This document shows positions 46,605 to 58,160 of a stretch of 64,000 bases of DNA, in pieces. The translations under genes were made by a program, and so were the position numbers. How positions within the stretch are numbered: position 1 is the stretch's first letter; every line of letters starts with the position of its first letter. The DNA is from Pardosa pseudoannulata. Taxonomy: Eukaryota > Arthropoda > Arachnida > Araneae > Lycosidae. The DNA lies in contig CM063508.1 in the NCBI GenBank assembly GCA_032207245.1, positions 189,793,796 to 189,857,795 on the forward strand. Reading direction: 5' to 3'. Under the pieces are notes generated by a model, which ran no database searches, was not told the origin of the DNA, and saw only the letters and a program-made list of their open reading frames with translations.

Positions 46605-47372
46605 GGGTCCTTAAAAGTTCTTAAGAACTCCTTAATTTTAGCTTTCATTTTCAAGGGCCCTTAAAACTACTTAATTTTCGTCAAAGGTCCTTAAATTTTA
46701 AATTGGAAAGCGATCCATCGGCGAGATCCGCCGTTCAGTCTTCTCATATCTTAGTTACTTATTTGACAAATAAAGAAATCTTTCGCATACTGAAAAGGTT
46801 TAAAGTATAAAGTGAGCTGCCCTTTCCGAATAGACTAACAGTCAAGCAGATTTTAATTAAACGGGGTGGGGTGTAGATATTTCAGTCACTTATGGAAGTT
46901 TCATTTTCCTTGCATCGAATGTAATAGAAAAGTCTGTAACTTTCTTTTTTCCCAGGCAACGTCGGGTATAATCAGCTAGTGTATGTATATATATATATAT
47001 ATATTATAAAATGACTGATATATCTATCCGTAATTTTTAAACCCTCAAAAAGTACAGTTTTTAATGTTTTTATTCACAATTTATTTTGAAGTCTGGCACT
47101 CAAAAAACTTCAGATATACATTTTTCAAAATTAGTTTTTGTCAAATAGATTTATTTCTCTTATATTAATTTTTAAACGTTTTTAAAAACTTAATTTTCAA
47201 ATAATGTAGGGAATTTATTGAACACACCTTGTTCGGTTCATAATCATTAAAATAGGTTCCTCAGGAAATAGGGTTCATGCCGTTATGTCGTGTATTTCAA
47301 GTAGGTCCTTACTAGGTTACTTTGGTCCTTAGAAAGTCCTTAATTTTTGTTCTGAGAAAAGAGCGGGAACCC
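46605..47372. repeat. possible hAT-like element with CAGGGT/AGGGTTCCC ends
   Basis: The left edge reads CAGGGTCCTTAAAAGTTC; the right edge, complemented, reads AGGGTTCCCGCTCTTTTC followed by TTAAGGACTTTC. AAGTCCTTAAATT-type motifs recur inside. Target duplication is unclear (a shared TAAGT only). A GGCAACGTCGGGTATAATCAGCTAGT-like stretch at 46955-46980, reminiscent of Helentron ends, lies inside, followed by a TA run. Confidence 0.4.
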
Positions 47373-48371
47373 TATAAGTATTTGAAGTTAGTTTATTAAA
47401 GAAATACACAACAAAGTTTTGAGAAAAAAATCAGACGTTTTATTATGAAACGAAAAAGTTGTGGAAAGTCGAAATGTACTTACTAATAAAGTTTTTTAAG
47501 AGAATTTCGTTGACAGAAAGGTGGGGAAGTGAGAAAGGCTTTTCACTCAAAGCCAAACTAAACAAAAAAAAATATCACTTAAATTCTAAAGATGCTTTGT
47601 TGAGAAGCATGGAATCAATTTCATCTATTTTCTTCAGACTAAGAAGTTAGTTTTTTCCCTCCTCTGTGAAAAAAATGTGTTCTGTTCTACCCATAAACGC
47701 GTATTTATCTGGGAGCGGAGGCTGAGCCGGAAACAAAAAGGACAAATAATTCCTAATTTTTGTGGGGTTAATGCCTGTTTTGTTGAGTAGTAATTGAATT
47801 TCAAGCGTCTGGAAAGGATCTTCGGCAATGTGTACCCTCGACATTTTTTCTCATTCCGCCGTTTCATACTACTATTGTAAGGATGGAATTAATCATTATT
47901 TACATGGGATGAACATATATTATGCCTTCAATGCCCCATTTTTAAAAACCAATTAATACAATTCTTTTGCTTTCCTTTCTGTTATAAATAATGGGAAAAA
48001 TTACTTAAAATCCTATTTTGTTTCAAGCTTTGTTTATGGTTTAAAAAAAGGGTTTGTTGCCACCTCTTCTGTAGTATTGTAATAATACAAATAATACAAA
48101 GAGGCAATAAAACACAAGATAAATATCATATATTTTAAAAAATGTTTATTTTTTGCTGGGGAATATACATTTTTAGAAAGAAGATTCGAAAGTGAAAAAA
48201 CGGGGATCTTCCTGGACCAGAACTTGCTGACCAAACACTTCTAAGCGTTCAAGTTTCAACATTCGGATTGTTTTCATTTTCGAAACTAAAAGAACAATCT
48301 CGTTCCCTATCGTTTCCCCGCATGTTCTAGCAGAACGAGAGCGCTCTTACCAGAGTTCGTGATTTCGAATT
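47373..48371. other. AT-rich, one unassigned open frame
   Basis: The minus frame 47844-47647 (65 codons, MSRVHIAEDPF...TEEGKN) has balanced amino-acid content unlike the low-complexity frames nearby, but no domain I know and no start or splice context. Another minus frame overlaps it. Confidence 0.35.
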
Positions 48372-48460
48372 CCACTGTGGCATGGATGTTCGGAATCGGC
48401 TCTAAGTAGTAGGTCCCGATCTCGTAAGCCTTCGCGTTGTATAGCAGTAGACCATCCAAA
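48372..48460 (-). repeat. SINE-like dispersed repeat, copy
   Basis: Starts CCACTGTGGCATGGATGTTC and contains CGGAATCGGCTCTAAGTAGT, AGGTCCCGATCTCGTAAGCC and TAGACCATCCAAA. Confidence 0.65.
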
Positions 48461-48829
48461 TGTTCTTTTTTGGTTACTAAAATTATTACAATGCAATAAC
48501 GTTGGATTTTCGTTGTTTTCAGAATGAAATTGTACCTAAAATGTTTCAAGTGTTCATTAATTACGCATAATGGACCAGGAAGGGGGTGTCCAATTTGGTT
48601 TTTTTGTTCGTCCTAGAAGGGAAAATATTATTTTCATTTTTAATCGAACCGTCATTGTTTTAGTTCCGGTTCAATGAAAATTATATCTGTTCAGTTCCGA
48701 ATGAATCATTTTATTTTATGCATATTCTTTTTTGCGCTAAAAATATAATTCTATGATCAACAAAAAGTGCAATTGTATCAAAATATAGAAGATTTTATTC
48801 TTTGTTTTAATGGGTACTGTATGGGATTG

Positions 48830-49740
48830 AGCATTGACTGGTTTTTTTGACCGGTCAAAACTGATTTTGACAAGGACACTGGGTAAAAGTGATTTTTACC
48901 CGTCCAAAACTGGTAAAAAGTTGTCAGAATTTTTTAAATAGTTTTAAATGGTCTTAATTTTGATATATAATATCTTTTGTAATTAGAAGTGACTTTTAAT
49001 AAGCAATAAAAATAGTAATGCAGTTCAACAAAACAGGACACAAGTTCACGAGATTGAACATGCTTATGCAGTATAACAAGAATGTCTGAATCTTAAAAAT
49101 GAACCATGCACATGCAATTGTAAAAATGGAATCCAGTTGCAGCAAAAAATATAAAATATGCATTATAGTTAAAAAATAAAACATGAGTTACAGTTAAAAG
49201 CACAAAACATGAGTTTTAGTTAAAAACACAAGTTTTAGTTAAAAACATAAATTTAAAAAATAAAACAAATAACATGTCATTTTACAATTAAAATTGTTAT
49301 TAATATTTTTAATCATTTTAACTGCAGACACCATAATTTTGTTATAACTGTAACCAGAAATCTATAGAAAGATTATTTTCAAAGTTTGGAGTCATCCAAA
49401 ATAAATTAAGAAATCGCTTCAATTGAGTGACAACCACAAAACTTGTTACTTGTCACTGTTTTTTGAATTCAACATAAATTACACAGAAAACAGCTTGTAT
49501 AAAAAAATAAGTAAAACAATTTTTTTTGGTATCTTGGTGTTATATTTGTTTTTTTTGCTGGTGTTATTTATGTTATGACATTCTTAACAAATGTCACTTG
49601 ACTTTATCCTATGCTAGTAAACTATGTTCGATTAGTATTAAATATATCGAAAAGTTAATTTCAGTGTTCAAAACGGATATTGACCAGGGCGATTGAAACC
49701 ACTGGTTTAAACTGCCATGGTTAAAACCGATACAACCCTG
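48830..49740. repeat. possible hAT-like MITE with CAGGGTTG end
   Basis: The right edge complemented reads CAGGGTTGTATCGGTTTTAACC. The left has a similar TTGACTGGTTTTTTTGACCGG region. Repeated TTAGTTAAAA motifs inside (49160-49250). No transposase, no clear duplication. Confidence 0.35.
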
Positions 49741-50301
49741 ATTGACATTGAATCCAATCTGCAAGTAGTTTCATGTGAAACTGAAACAGAAGCAATGAAC
49801 AGGTCTACTTTTTTGTGACCGAAACCTACTGCGTATCCATGCCGGTACCATTTGGCACAACGGGCATGCAATGACGATCATTATAGTGTTGACGTAACTC
49901 CAATTACAAAATATTGGTTACAGTAACGAAATAACTGAAGATATATCGAACCGATACTTTTTTGCCTGCTTTTAATCGTAATCTTTTTTTTTTTTCTCAT
50001 GCCACAATAACCGTTTCGAAAATGATGTATTATTTGAAATTTATGATGAAACCCAATTATTCGGAAATAATGGGTTTACCTTTGGGTGTGGTTATTTCTC
50101 CACGGTCGTTTGTCCTTTAGTAGATTTCTAAATAAATGCAATGGCGGGCCATCCCTATTTTGGCCATTTTAATAATCTTGTTAGGATGCAAAGATTTAAT
50201 GTTAGATTCCAACACGAAAGGAAAATTGACCTCTCAGATTAGCTCCGTTTCATTGGAAAATATTAAGCCAAAAGAAACGATAGCGCACTGTTCTTCAGTA
50301 C

Positions 50302-50380
50302 CCACTGATGGCGGAATCGGCTTTAAGCATTAGGTCCCGGTCTCATTATCCTTCCTTAGGCCGTAACATTCCAAACCAAG
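50302..50380 (-). repeat. SINE-like dispersed repeat, copy
   Basis: CCACTGATGGCGGAATCGGC, TTTAAGCATTAGGTCCCGG, TCTCATTATCC and CATTCCAAACCAAG match the family in order. Confidence 0.6.
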
Positions 50381-50448
50381 ACAAGAGAAACTAAGACACT
50401 TTTAGGCAAAGAGCTAGATATAAGTGCAGTTCTTTTCTAAAATACATA

Positions 50449-50530
<82 letters not shown>
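50449..50530. repeat. compound (CA)n(TA)n microsatellite
   Basis: Pure CA then pure TA. Open frames across it on both strands are artefacts. Confidence 0.95.
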
Positions 50531-50534
<4 letters not shown>

Positions 50535-50978
50535 AACCGTACCCGAACACATCCTCCATCAACATTCGAGGAATGTAGTCGTGTCCACTCAGCTGAGTCC
50601 AGTGCCCCAATCCTAGAATGGGACAGTAGACTGTTCTTCTTCGGAGTGTAGCATGCAGAAACAAAACATCTCTAACTCCGACTAAACAATTAGTTTATTT
50701 CCATTCCACATCTGAACCTTGCGCCCTGTTAGCAAAGAACAGAAAGTCAAAAATCTCCCTTTGAACCTTTGTGCTCGAATATTTAAATCATTTTAAAACC
50801 GGTATCGATGTCATGATGGACGTCAAGAGGAAGCCAATCATGCCGCATAGAAAGTTCTCGCGAATTCTAAAAACCCATCCCACTGACAGAGGGCCGTGTG
50901 CAAATACCAAAACTAGAAAAACGCCGACATTTTATAAGAATTGATATGTAGAAATATTTTAAGCGATGCACCCCATTA

Positions 50979-50980
<2 letters not shown>

Positions 50981-51074
<94 letters not shown>

Positions 51075-51091
51075 CATATATACATATATAC

Positions 51092-51122
<31 letters not shown>

Positions 51123-51130
51123 CAGACAGA
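50981..51130. repeat. (TA)n / (GA)n / (GACA)n microsatellite
   Basis: Long TA runs interspersed with CATATA, then GAGAGA, then GACAGACAGATA. Confidence 0.95.
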
Positions 51131-51649
51131 TATCTCGACTTTTAAAACTTAGCACAATATTACAATATCACCTCTAAGGCCCTATATTTCTAATGGTAAT
51201 CAGCATACAGCTCCAAATATGATGGGTATTTGTAAAATTGGAATAGAAACAGAAAATTTAGATATACAGAAATTTTGTTTCTATCTGAAATTAGAACAAC
51301 AGTCCTCTGTTTTAATCCGTTTTAGAACAGAACTGTTCCACTAGCAGCATACGGCCTTCTCATTAACTTTTGAGGGATTCTCTGTCAATACGCCCTTAAA
51401 GCCTGGTTTACGTTCGCTAGTATAGTTACGTTCCTTTTAATGGGTAAAAGGGAATGGTACTGGGAGGTTCAGAAAACTTCCTTAACATGAGCAATGGTTT
51501 CAACCCTCCTTTCGACCAGAAAGTCACTTGACTCCACGGGAGGGCAGTCCCATCATTGTGCTCTTGTTTACTTCATACAAAATGCTATATCCACGTTTCT
51601 TTGTACTATGAATGATATGAATCACATGAAGAATTCTTTAAGGGCTCAT

Positions 51650-52400
51650 ACAACTACTTATAGTAAAAAAACGTGTTAAATAATTATTATTTTCCACTTC
51701 TCATATCTTGTAAACAAAAAATATGTTTGTAAAGTTTTCCAAACACTTTTTTAACATAGTTAGAACAAATTAGTATCTTTACACACATAATTCATTCATG
51801 TTGGAAACATTAAATTTATTTTTGTTAAAAAGTTTTAAATAAGTGACACTTTGTTCTTAACAAAAATGCAGGATTATTAAAAATAAAATTAAGTTGAAGA
51901 CAAACTTATTTTTTTAAATCATAGTACAATATCTGAAAATAATTTTGAACCTAAATTTATATATATTTAAAATACATATATGCTTTTAAAATATATTTGA
52001 AAGAAGTGATTTTTTTCTTAAAAGTTAAATATTTATCATTGCAAAAACCAAATAAAAAAACAACATATTTTGGGAAATATACAAGAAAATTTAGATTCAA
52101 TGGGATAAAAATTATATTGTATACATCCTGTAAAAGTTTCATGAAAAATATTAAAAACTTCTAAAGATAACATGCGCGTTACACGAAACACAATTTTAGA
52201 AAAATCAAGTTAAAGTTTTAAAAGTTTCAATTTGTTTCTGACACGTTTTTATTCCTAACTCCTCTCTATATTAAAAATTTTCACTCTGATTATTTCAAAA
52301 TGTTCAGAACTGAATTCCTTTTATTTATATATATTTTTTTCTGAAAAATAGAATAAAATATTCTATTTTGACTTAAATTCTGATGAAAGTTTCGGAAGCA
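51650..52400 (+). repeat. AT-rich dispersed repeat, copy 2
   Basis: Shares with copies 1, 3 and 4 the run from TATTTTCCACTTCTCATA through GTTAGAACAAATTAGTATCT, GTGACACTTTGTTCTTAAC, ATTTATCATTGC and ATACAAGAAAATTTAGATTC to the TTCTGACACG block. The minus-strand frame 51957-52142 is part of the repeat and has a counterpart in copy 4. Confidence 0.8.
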
Positions 52401-52906
52401 GTCGTTTTTGATGACAGTACTTCTTGCACAAGAGTTGGTTAAAGCCTGGAATTGTTTCCCCAGATAGGGAGAAGTGTTGAAAAGGGAGTTCGATTCACGA
52501 ATTTACCCTTCAGATGCGCATTGCGTGACGCCAGTAAAAACTTATTGTTTTCAAATTTAAGTATTGTGTTTTTGGAAGGCTTGCAGTAATTGCCTTAGTT
52601 ACACCAACAGTTTGGATTGTACAAAACTCATTATTCTTTTTTTATATTCAAATTTGTCCTCTTTTATATTTTGTAAAGGTGCACTAAAATGGAATCGAAT
52701 CTTTGAAGTGAAACCAAACCCGTGGTGCATGTCCCACGAAATTACTTGTTAAAGGCAAGCGACGTTCTGCAGTCGACATCTTGAGATATAAGTGAAATAT
52801 ACAAAAAGTGTTATCTAAGCATAAGTTGAAACAGCGCTTCGCGGAATGTATTGATAACTATTAAACATTAAGAATCAACAATGACGATGTAAGTTTAAAC
52901 AAAACT
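52401..52906. other. spacer 3' of the histidine-rich gene
   Basis: No domain-bearing frame; AT-rich. Confidence 0.45.
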
Positions 52907-52912
52907 TTTATT
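52907..52912 (-). terminator. poly(A) signal of the histidine-rich gene
   Basis: AATAAA on the minus strand (TTTATT on plus), about 185 bases beyond the stop codon, a normal 3' UTR length. Confidence 0.75.
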
Positions 52913-53097
52913 GTACACAAAACGGACTTTTACAATTTTTTGCTCGAAAGCATTTGGATGTTCTCTGTACAATATTTATACATTACGCTACTCCCCCGAC
53001 ATCGCCTCTGGGCCCTGTACGTCACTGAATGTGTTCGATTTCTTCCAGGCCACCGGGCTCCTGTCTTACTGAAATAAATTAAGTTGATGCGTGTGAC

Positions 53098-54991
53098 TTA
53101 TAGAGATGGGTACTTGGAGGCGAGACTGTCGAGTTTTCCGAACAAGGCTCCTCCTTCGCCCTTGAAGAAAGGCTCGACATCGATGTCCTCGACAGCTTTG
53201 GCTTCGTATCCTCCCAACTCCTCCTCGTGTCCTCCTTCAAGGTCGAATCCGTGCTGGATGGGTTCGGCGTCGAGCTGGAAGTCTTTGGCCTCATATCCGT
53301 GGGGTTCGGCGTGGTAGGAGTGACCTCCGATGTGGGCATGTCCGTGCCACTTGTGCTCGTGTTGGTGTCCGTGCTTGTGACCGTGATGATGTCCGTGCTT
53401 GTGACCGTGATGGTGGCCGTGCTTGTGACCGTGTCCGTGCTTGTGACCGTGCTCGTGTTTGTGCCCGTGCTCGTGCTTGTGACCATGTCCGTGCTTGTGA
53501 CCGTGCTCGTGCTTGTGACCATGTTCGTGCTTGTGTCCGTGTTCGTGTTTGTGTCCGTGTTCGTGTCCATGTTTGTGTTCATGACCGTGCTTGTGTCCGT
53601 GCTGATGTCCATGTTTGTGAGCGTGATGGTGTCCGTGCTTGTGTCCGTGCTCGTGCTTATGACCGTGCTCGTGCTTATGTCCATGCTCGTGTTTGTGTCC
53701 GTGCTCGTGCTTGTGACCGTGCTCATGTTTGTGTCCGTGCTCGTGCTTATGACCGTGTTCGTGCTTATGCCCATGACCGTGTTCGTGGGCATGATGGTGA
53801 TGATGACCGTGTTTGTGTCCATGCTCGTGTTTGTGTCCATGTTCGTGCTTGTGTCCGTGTTGGTGTTTGTGGACATGACCGTGCTTGTGTCCGTGTTCGT
53901 GTTTGTGTCCGTGTTCATGCTTGTGTCCGTGCTCGTGCTTGTGGTCGTGGTCGTGCTTGTGTCCGTGCTCGTGTTGATGGCCGTGCTCATGCTTGTGACC
54001 GTGCTCGTGTTTGTGACCGTGCTCGTGTTTGTGACCATGCTCATGTTTGTGTCCGTGCTCGTGTTGATGGCCGTGTTCGTGCTTGTGACCGTGCTCATGC
54101 TTGTGACCGTGCTCATGCTTGTGGTCGTGGCCGTGCTTGTGTTCGTGACCGTGTTTGTGATGGTGGTGATGGTGATGATGATGGTGATGGTGATGTTCGG
54201 ACTTGTCCTTGATCACAATGACTTTCTTGTCGTCATCGTACCTATTTCAAAATAAACATCAGGTCTTTATCAATGACTCACATCTCATGATTCATTTTGT
54301 TGCTTCTACAGTATAAATAAGTCATTCAGGATAGAAAAAAAAACTATTTCGGAGATGTATTAGCAGATAAACTACAGAAATCAGCAATCTATGGCATTAT
54401 AGACGGTATTTGTGTAAATTTGAAATTTCAGGGAAGTGGGGGACTGTGTTTTTTATGGTTCCAGTAGGAAAATTTCCATTGCGGTAATTTGATTTAAAAG
54501 AAGCAAGAATAAATATGTATATCACTTCTGGTCAAATTTCCGTTATAGCTTCGTCTTTTAGCAGCAGAGAGAGTATTCTACTACATTCAGCATAATCGGT
54601 CTTTGTGGAGTAGAGTTAGAGGGTGTTGATGGATTCTCTCGACTTTTGTGGGGAAGGGGGAACTTCTGTGTCTGGGTGTGCCACAAAACAGATTCATTGT
54701 CAATAAAATGTATTTGATATTGAAAATCCATTTCTATAAAACGTCTAAGAGTGAAAGAAGTTTTGTAACTTTTTCCATTTTAATTGAAGCAGTCCCTGCT
54801 TGAATTGACTAGTAATTAAAATCGCTGCTTGAAATGGACGCTCAATCTAATATTAATTATTTGTTATACTTTTTATGATTGTCGCTCGTTGTTGTCAGTT
54901 CTTACCCTGGTTCAGGTTCGGGAACTGGAGAAGCTGCGATGCAAACTGCCAGCATCAGGAAGACGGCACACAACTTCATGTTGACTCCCAT
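53098..54991 (-). CDS. secreted histidine-rich repeat protein, two coding exons
   Basis: Coding exons 54991-54906 and 54241-53098, joined across a 664 bp GT-AG intron (donor CCAGG|GTAAGA, acceptor GAAATAG|GTAC), give 409 codons. Residues 1 to about 20 form a signal peptide (MKLCAVFLMLAVCIAA core; a second in-frame Met lies at residue 5), followed by SPVPEPEPG and an acidic/basic YDDDKK linker. Residues 45-57 are 13 consecutive histidines. Residues 58-325 are a degenerate six-residue repeat close to G-H-K-H-E-H. Residues 326-409 are a non-repetitive acidic tail with GYEAK twice (HGYEAKDF, GGYEAKAV) and a hydrophobic end (FGKLDSLASKYPSL). The repeat should bind zinc, copper or nickel. Histidine-rich secreted proteins of arthropods include metal-loaded fang/cuticle proteins and circulating metal carriers; which applies here is inference. 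No cysteines lie outside the signal region, so it is not a disulfide toxin. Confidence 0.9.
54242..54905 (-). other. intron of the histidine-rich gene
   Basis: Starts GTAAGAACTG and ends TTTTGAAATAG on the minus strand. It separates the signal-peptide exon from the repeat exon, with phase 2 at the junction (GG|G gives Gly). The phase fits exactly with the downstream frame. Confidence 0.88.
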
Positions 54992-55011
54992 CCTGCAACA
55001 AGAGACAAGAT
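54992..55011 (-). other. likely 3' splice site in the 5' UTR
   Basis: Immediately before the start codon the minus strand reads TCTTGTCTCTTGTTGCAG|G, a very good acceptor with a pyrimidine tract. This implies at least one upstream non-coding exon. Confidence 0.65.
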
Positions 55012-56299
55012 CATGCATCATACCTGTCGGGTACACTAGAAGCAAAGGCTACCCATGTTGCTGAACTGGATACCCAGCTGTGTCTAATACAAAGGACATT
55101 TTCTTATTCAGAAAAGAGAAACTCAGTCATTTAAACAGTGTAGAGTCATTGATTTGGGTTCAGTTATTATTTTGAAACTATTCTAACTAATTCACGTTTA
55201 GTTATTACTAACTTTATAACCTTAAAGAGATAATACAGTTTACTAACAACGCATTAAATCATTTATATTAAATATAATAAAGATACATTAAAAATTTTAC
55301 AATTTGTAAATAACTATTTGTCTATAATCTTTCGGGCTTATGTAATATTATTGTTTGTAAAATATTTGAATGTTTTTGTTATAGAGGTCAAAGAAAAGTC
55401 CATTACATTTAATACTTTAAGCATATACAACATTATAATTTGAATTGCAGGCTCTATCCAAACTTACTGTAGTTTTCCGTTGTCCCTCTGAAGTTTTTGT
55501 TTTAAATTACAATTTGTTTTCCAGTTTCTTGTATTTTCCAGTAATAAGTTAATTTACCGCGTTTGGAAGTTTTACTTCCATGATTTGAATTGGTAAACAT
55601 ACCGTGTTGTTAGGGGTAAATTATTTTCACCGCGGCTTCATTAGAAGAGAGATTTTTGTGGCAACAGCAAGTATTCGGGAGTCTGTGATAAATAAACCAA
55701 TTGATTTGAGTGACATGAAACTTCCTTGGATTCATGTGGTCGTTTATTAAATTCTTACTTGTATGTTATAATACGATGTATATTCCGTCAAAAGTGTATG
55801 ATTTATTAAACGTTATCATAAGCGACACTGTTTCAAAATGTTCGACGTCGAAGAGGAATATTTATACAAGAAAAAATTCACGTAAATTAAATGGTTACAG
55901 ACGCATACTCTAAAGGGAATACAGATCATGATTAAGATATGAAAAACTCTCATGTGCATTGTGAAATTAGAACTCTTAATAGAACACAGCGAGATCTAAA
56001 TGCTCGAAGATTTATTAAAGTATACTCTGCCATTGGTTAACTGAAAATAGAGTTTGGCTTGCTGTATAAAGCTGCCTTAAATGACTTTTATGGTTTTCTC
56101 AAAAAAAGATAAAAACTGTAAACAAAATGGTTTTATACTTCCCTTTGCTTTTCAATATTTTACTTCCTAGGAATATATATTACTCGATGAAACATAAAAT
56201 TAAAAATCCTAATTGCTGCGTTTTTTTACTATTATATACAAAAGTTTCTCCTTATAATCATTTTGCAATTTTAAGCTTAAGGTTTCCTACCACTCTTAA
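55012..56299. other. AT-rich DNA upstream of the signal-peptide exon
   Basis: Probably 5' UTR intron if the acceptor above is used. One donor-like CTACA|GTAAGT lies on the minus strand near 55465. No other feature. Confidence 0.4.
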
Positions 56300-56970
56300 A
56301 AGTCAAAAAAAAAAAAAAAAAAAAAAAAAATGTAAAATAATTACCATTTTCGACTTTTCACACCTTGCCAGTTTTACAAACAATTTTTTTAAAATAGGTA
56401 GAACAAATTATTTTTATACACATATCATTCATCTTTAAAACATTAAAAAATAATTTTATTAGAAAGTTTTATAAATAAGTGACACTTTGTTGTTAATATA
56501 AATGGTATCGCACGATTACTAAATATATAATTGATTTTATGACAAACTTATTGTTTTAAAAACATTCTATAATATCTTAAAATAACTTAGAATCTAAATT
56601 TGTATAAATTTAAGATACACATCCATTTTTAAAAAATATTTGAAAAAAGTAAATTTTTTCCTTAAAAATTAATTGCTAAAAAATAGTTTGGGAAATATAC
56701 AAGAAAATTTAGGTTCGATCAAATGAAAACTGTATTGTATACAACCCGTAAAAAAATCTTAACATTTTGCGATAACGTGCGTGTTACCTGAAAAAAAAAG
56801 AACCAGAATTTGAGAAAAATTAAATTAAAATTTTGTAAATTTCAATTTGCTTCTGACACGTTTTTATTCCTAAAATTTTAATGTTGGAATTTTTTTAAGC
56901 TGATTATTTTAAAATGTTCCGATCTGAATTCCTTTTCCCAATTTTCTCTTGATTTAACAGTCGTATCACA
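56300..56970 (+). repeat. AT-rich dispersed repeat, copy 3
   Basis: Same ordered blocks as copies 1 and 2 (GTGACACTTTGTTGTTAA, GGGAAATATACAAGAAAATT, TTCTGACACGTTTTTATTCC, TTGATTTAACAGTCG). A 26-base A-run (56306-56331) lies at its left edge. Confidence 0.8.
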
Positions 56971-57414
56971 CCTTAACCGTTAAAATGACGAGTCTTGATA
57001 ATGACGACAAGTGCACTCGTCACATGAATGGGATTTTAATTTAGTTTAAAATGTGTAATGTCCCATATTGTTAGTGTTTCATGGTACAAAACACGGATTG
57101 TCCACATTGAGTGTGTCCAGATACATAAAGAGTGTTGTATAATAAAGAGCATAAGGAATAATACTACAATAACCCGATGCTGATAATAAAAGAAAAACAA
57201 CGTAGAGAGTCTACACCTGATTAAGACCGCGTGAGGTTCGAAACAAGATTCATAGGTATCCGTGTTCTTATATTTATACGCAACGACATTGATTTCTTTT
57301 TAGACAATCAGTTATTACCACAACTCATACAAATATAAACGTATTGAAAAATATATAAAAAAAACAACTGTAGTAGAATTATTTAGTTTCTTATCTCTCA
57401 AGAATTCAACGCAA

Positions 57415-57416
<2 letters not shown>

Positions 57417-57466
<50 letters not shown>
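57417..57466. repeat. (TA)n microsatellite
   Basis: About 24 pure TA units. Confidence 0.95.
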
Positions 57467-57469
<3 letters not shown>

Positions 57470-57865
57470 GTACATTGTACATTTCCTGCATATCGGTATT
57501 TTACAGTTCGGCTACAGTTTTTTCCCTTCCTTGGAAGGTTAGTGATGTATCGTTTTTACCAGGTTCTTAAATATCCTACTTTCATAAATTTTTATAGGCA
57601 TTAACATGAGAGAAAATCAAGAAATTGATTTCAGTTCGTGAGAAAATTTGTGAGAAAATGGAAACAATAGAGTCCAAAGGAGCGATCGAGTGTTACGGTT
57701 TTGCTTTAAAATCCTGTTAAGAGTTGAAATAGGTTTTAAAAAATGAAAGTGAAATGGTTACGGTGGCGATACTGCATTGTTAGAAAATCGAATGGTGAAG
57801 AAATATATCCAATGGGTATATCTACCTTCGATATCCAAGAGGAGAGAGATCAGGCAGCGCAGACG

Positions 57866-57901
57866 ATGTTGTGAAAGTGAGGGAGGTTGGAGCGCTTATA
57901 T
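57866..57901 (-). promoter_or_regulatory. candidate TATA promoter, minus strand
   Basis: Minus strand reads CGCCTATATAAGCGC with TATATAAG at 57901-57894, and a TTTCACAAC initiator-like stretch about 30 bases downstream (near 57870). A possible donor CGAAG|GTAGAT follows at 57826. It could start a 5' UTR exon of the histidine-rich gene 2.9 kb away. Position and spacing are suggestive only. Confidence 0.35.
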
Positions 57902-58026
57902 AGGCGATCTCGCCACTTCCTCCTTAGGAGGGAAATCGGCCGTGACGCCCGCGCTCATTTCCATACTGCGCGACGATATCATATCATAGTTGGTCGTACC
58001 GCCCCCTCACCGCATAACTACTACGT

Positions 58027-58160
58027 CCCATCTATATACATACATACATACATATATGCATGTATGCATATGTATGTATGTATATGCATACGTATACATT
58101 TATATATGTGTATATGTATGTATGCATATGTATACATATATATATATGTATATATATTGA
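58027..58160. repeat. TACA/TATG-type microsatellite
   Basis: Alternating CATA, TGTATG and TATATG repeats; the open frame over it is an artefact. Confidence 0.9.

Noticed and set aside
48307..48549. 80-codon minus frame
   Set aside because: Its central part is the SINE-like repeat read through by chance.
50136..50333. Small secreted peptide (hydrophobic start followed by a polar part)
   Set aside because: The frame runs into a SINE-like repeat at 50302 and has no cysteine framework or splice/poly(A) context.
51957..52142. Similar small hydrophobic proteins at 51957-52142 and 60797-60997
   Set aside because: They lie within copies of the AT-rich dispersed repeat and match only because of it.
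53079..54116. Threonine/serine/methionine-rich minus frame of 345 codons
   Set aside because: A shifted frame of the same repeat; any 18 bp repeat leaves all frames open.
53227..54255. Long open frame on the plus strand (342 codons) opposite the histidine-rich exon
   Set aside because: It is the antisense of the 18 bp repeat (valine/serine-rich low complexity). The sense strand has signal peptide, splice sites, and poly(A) signal.
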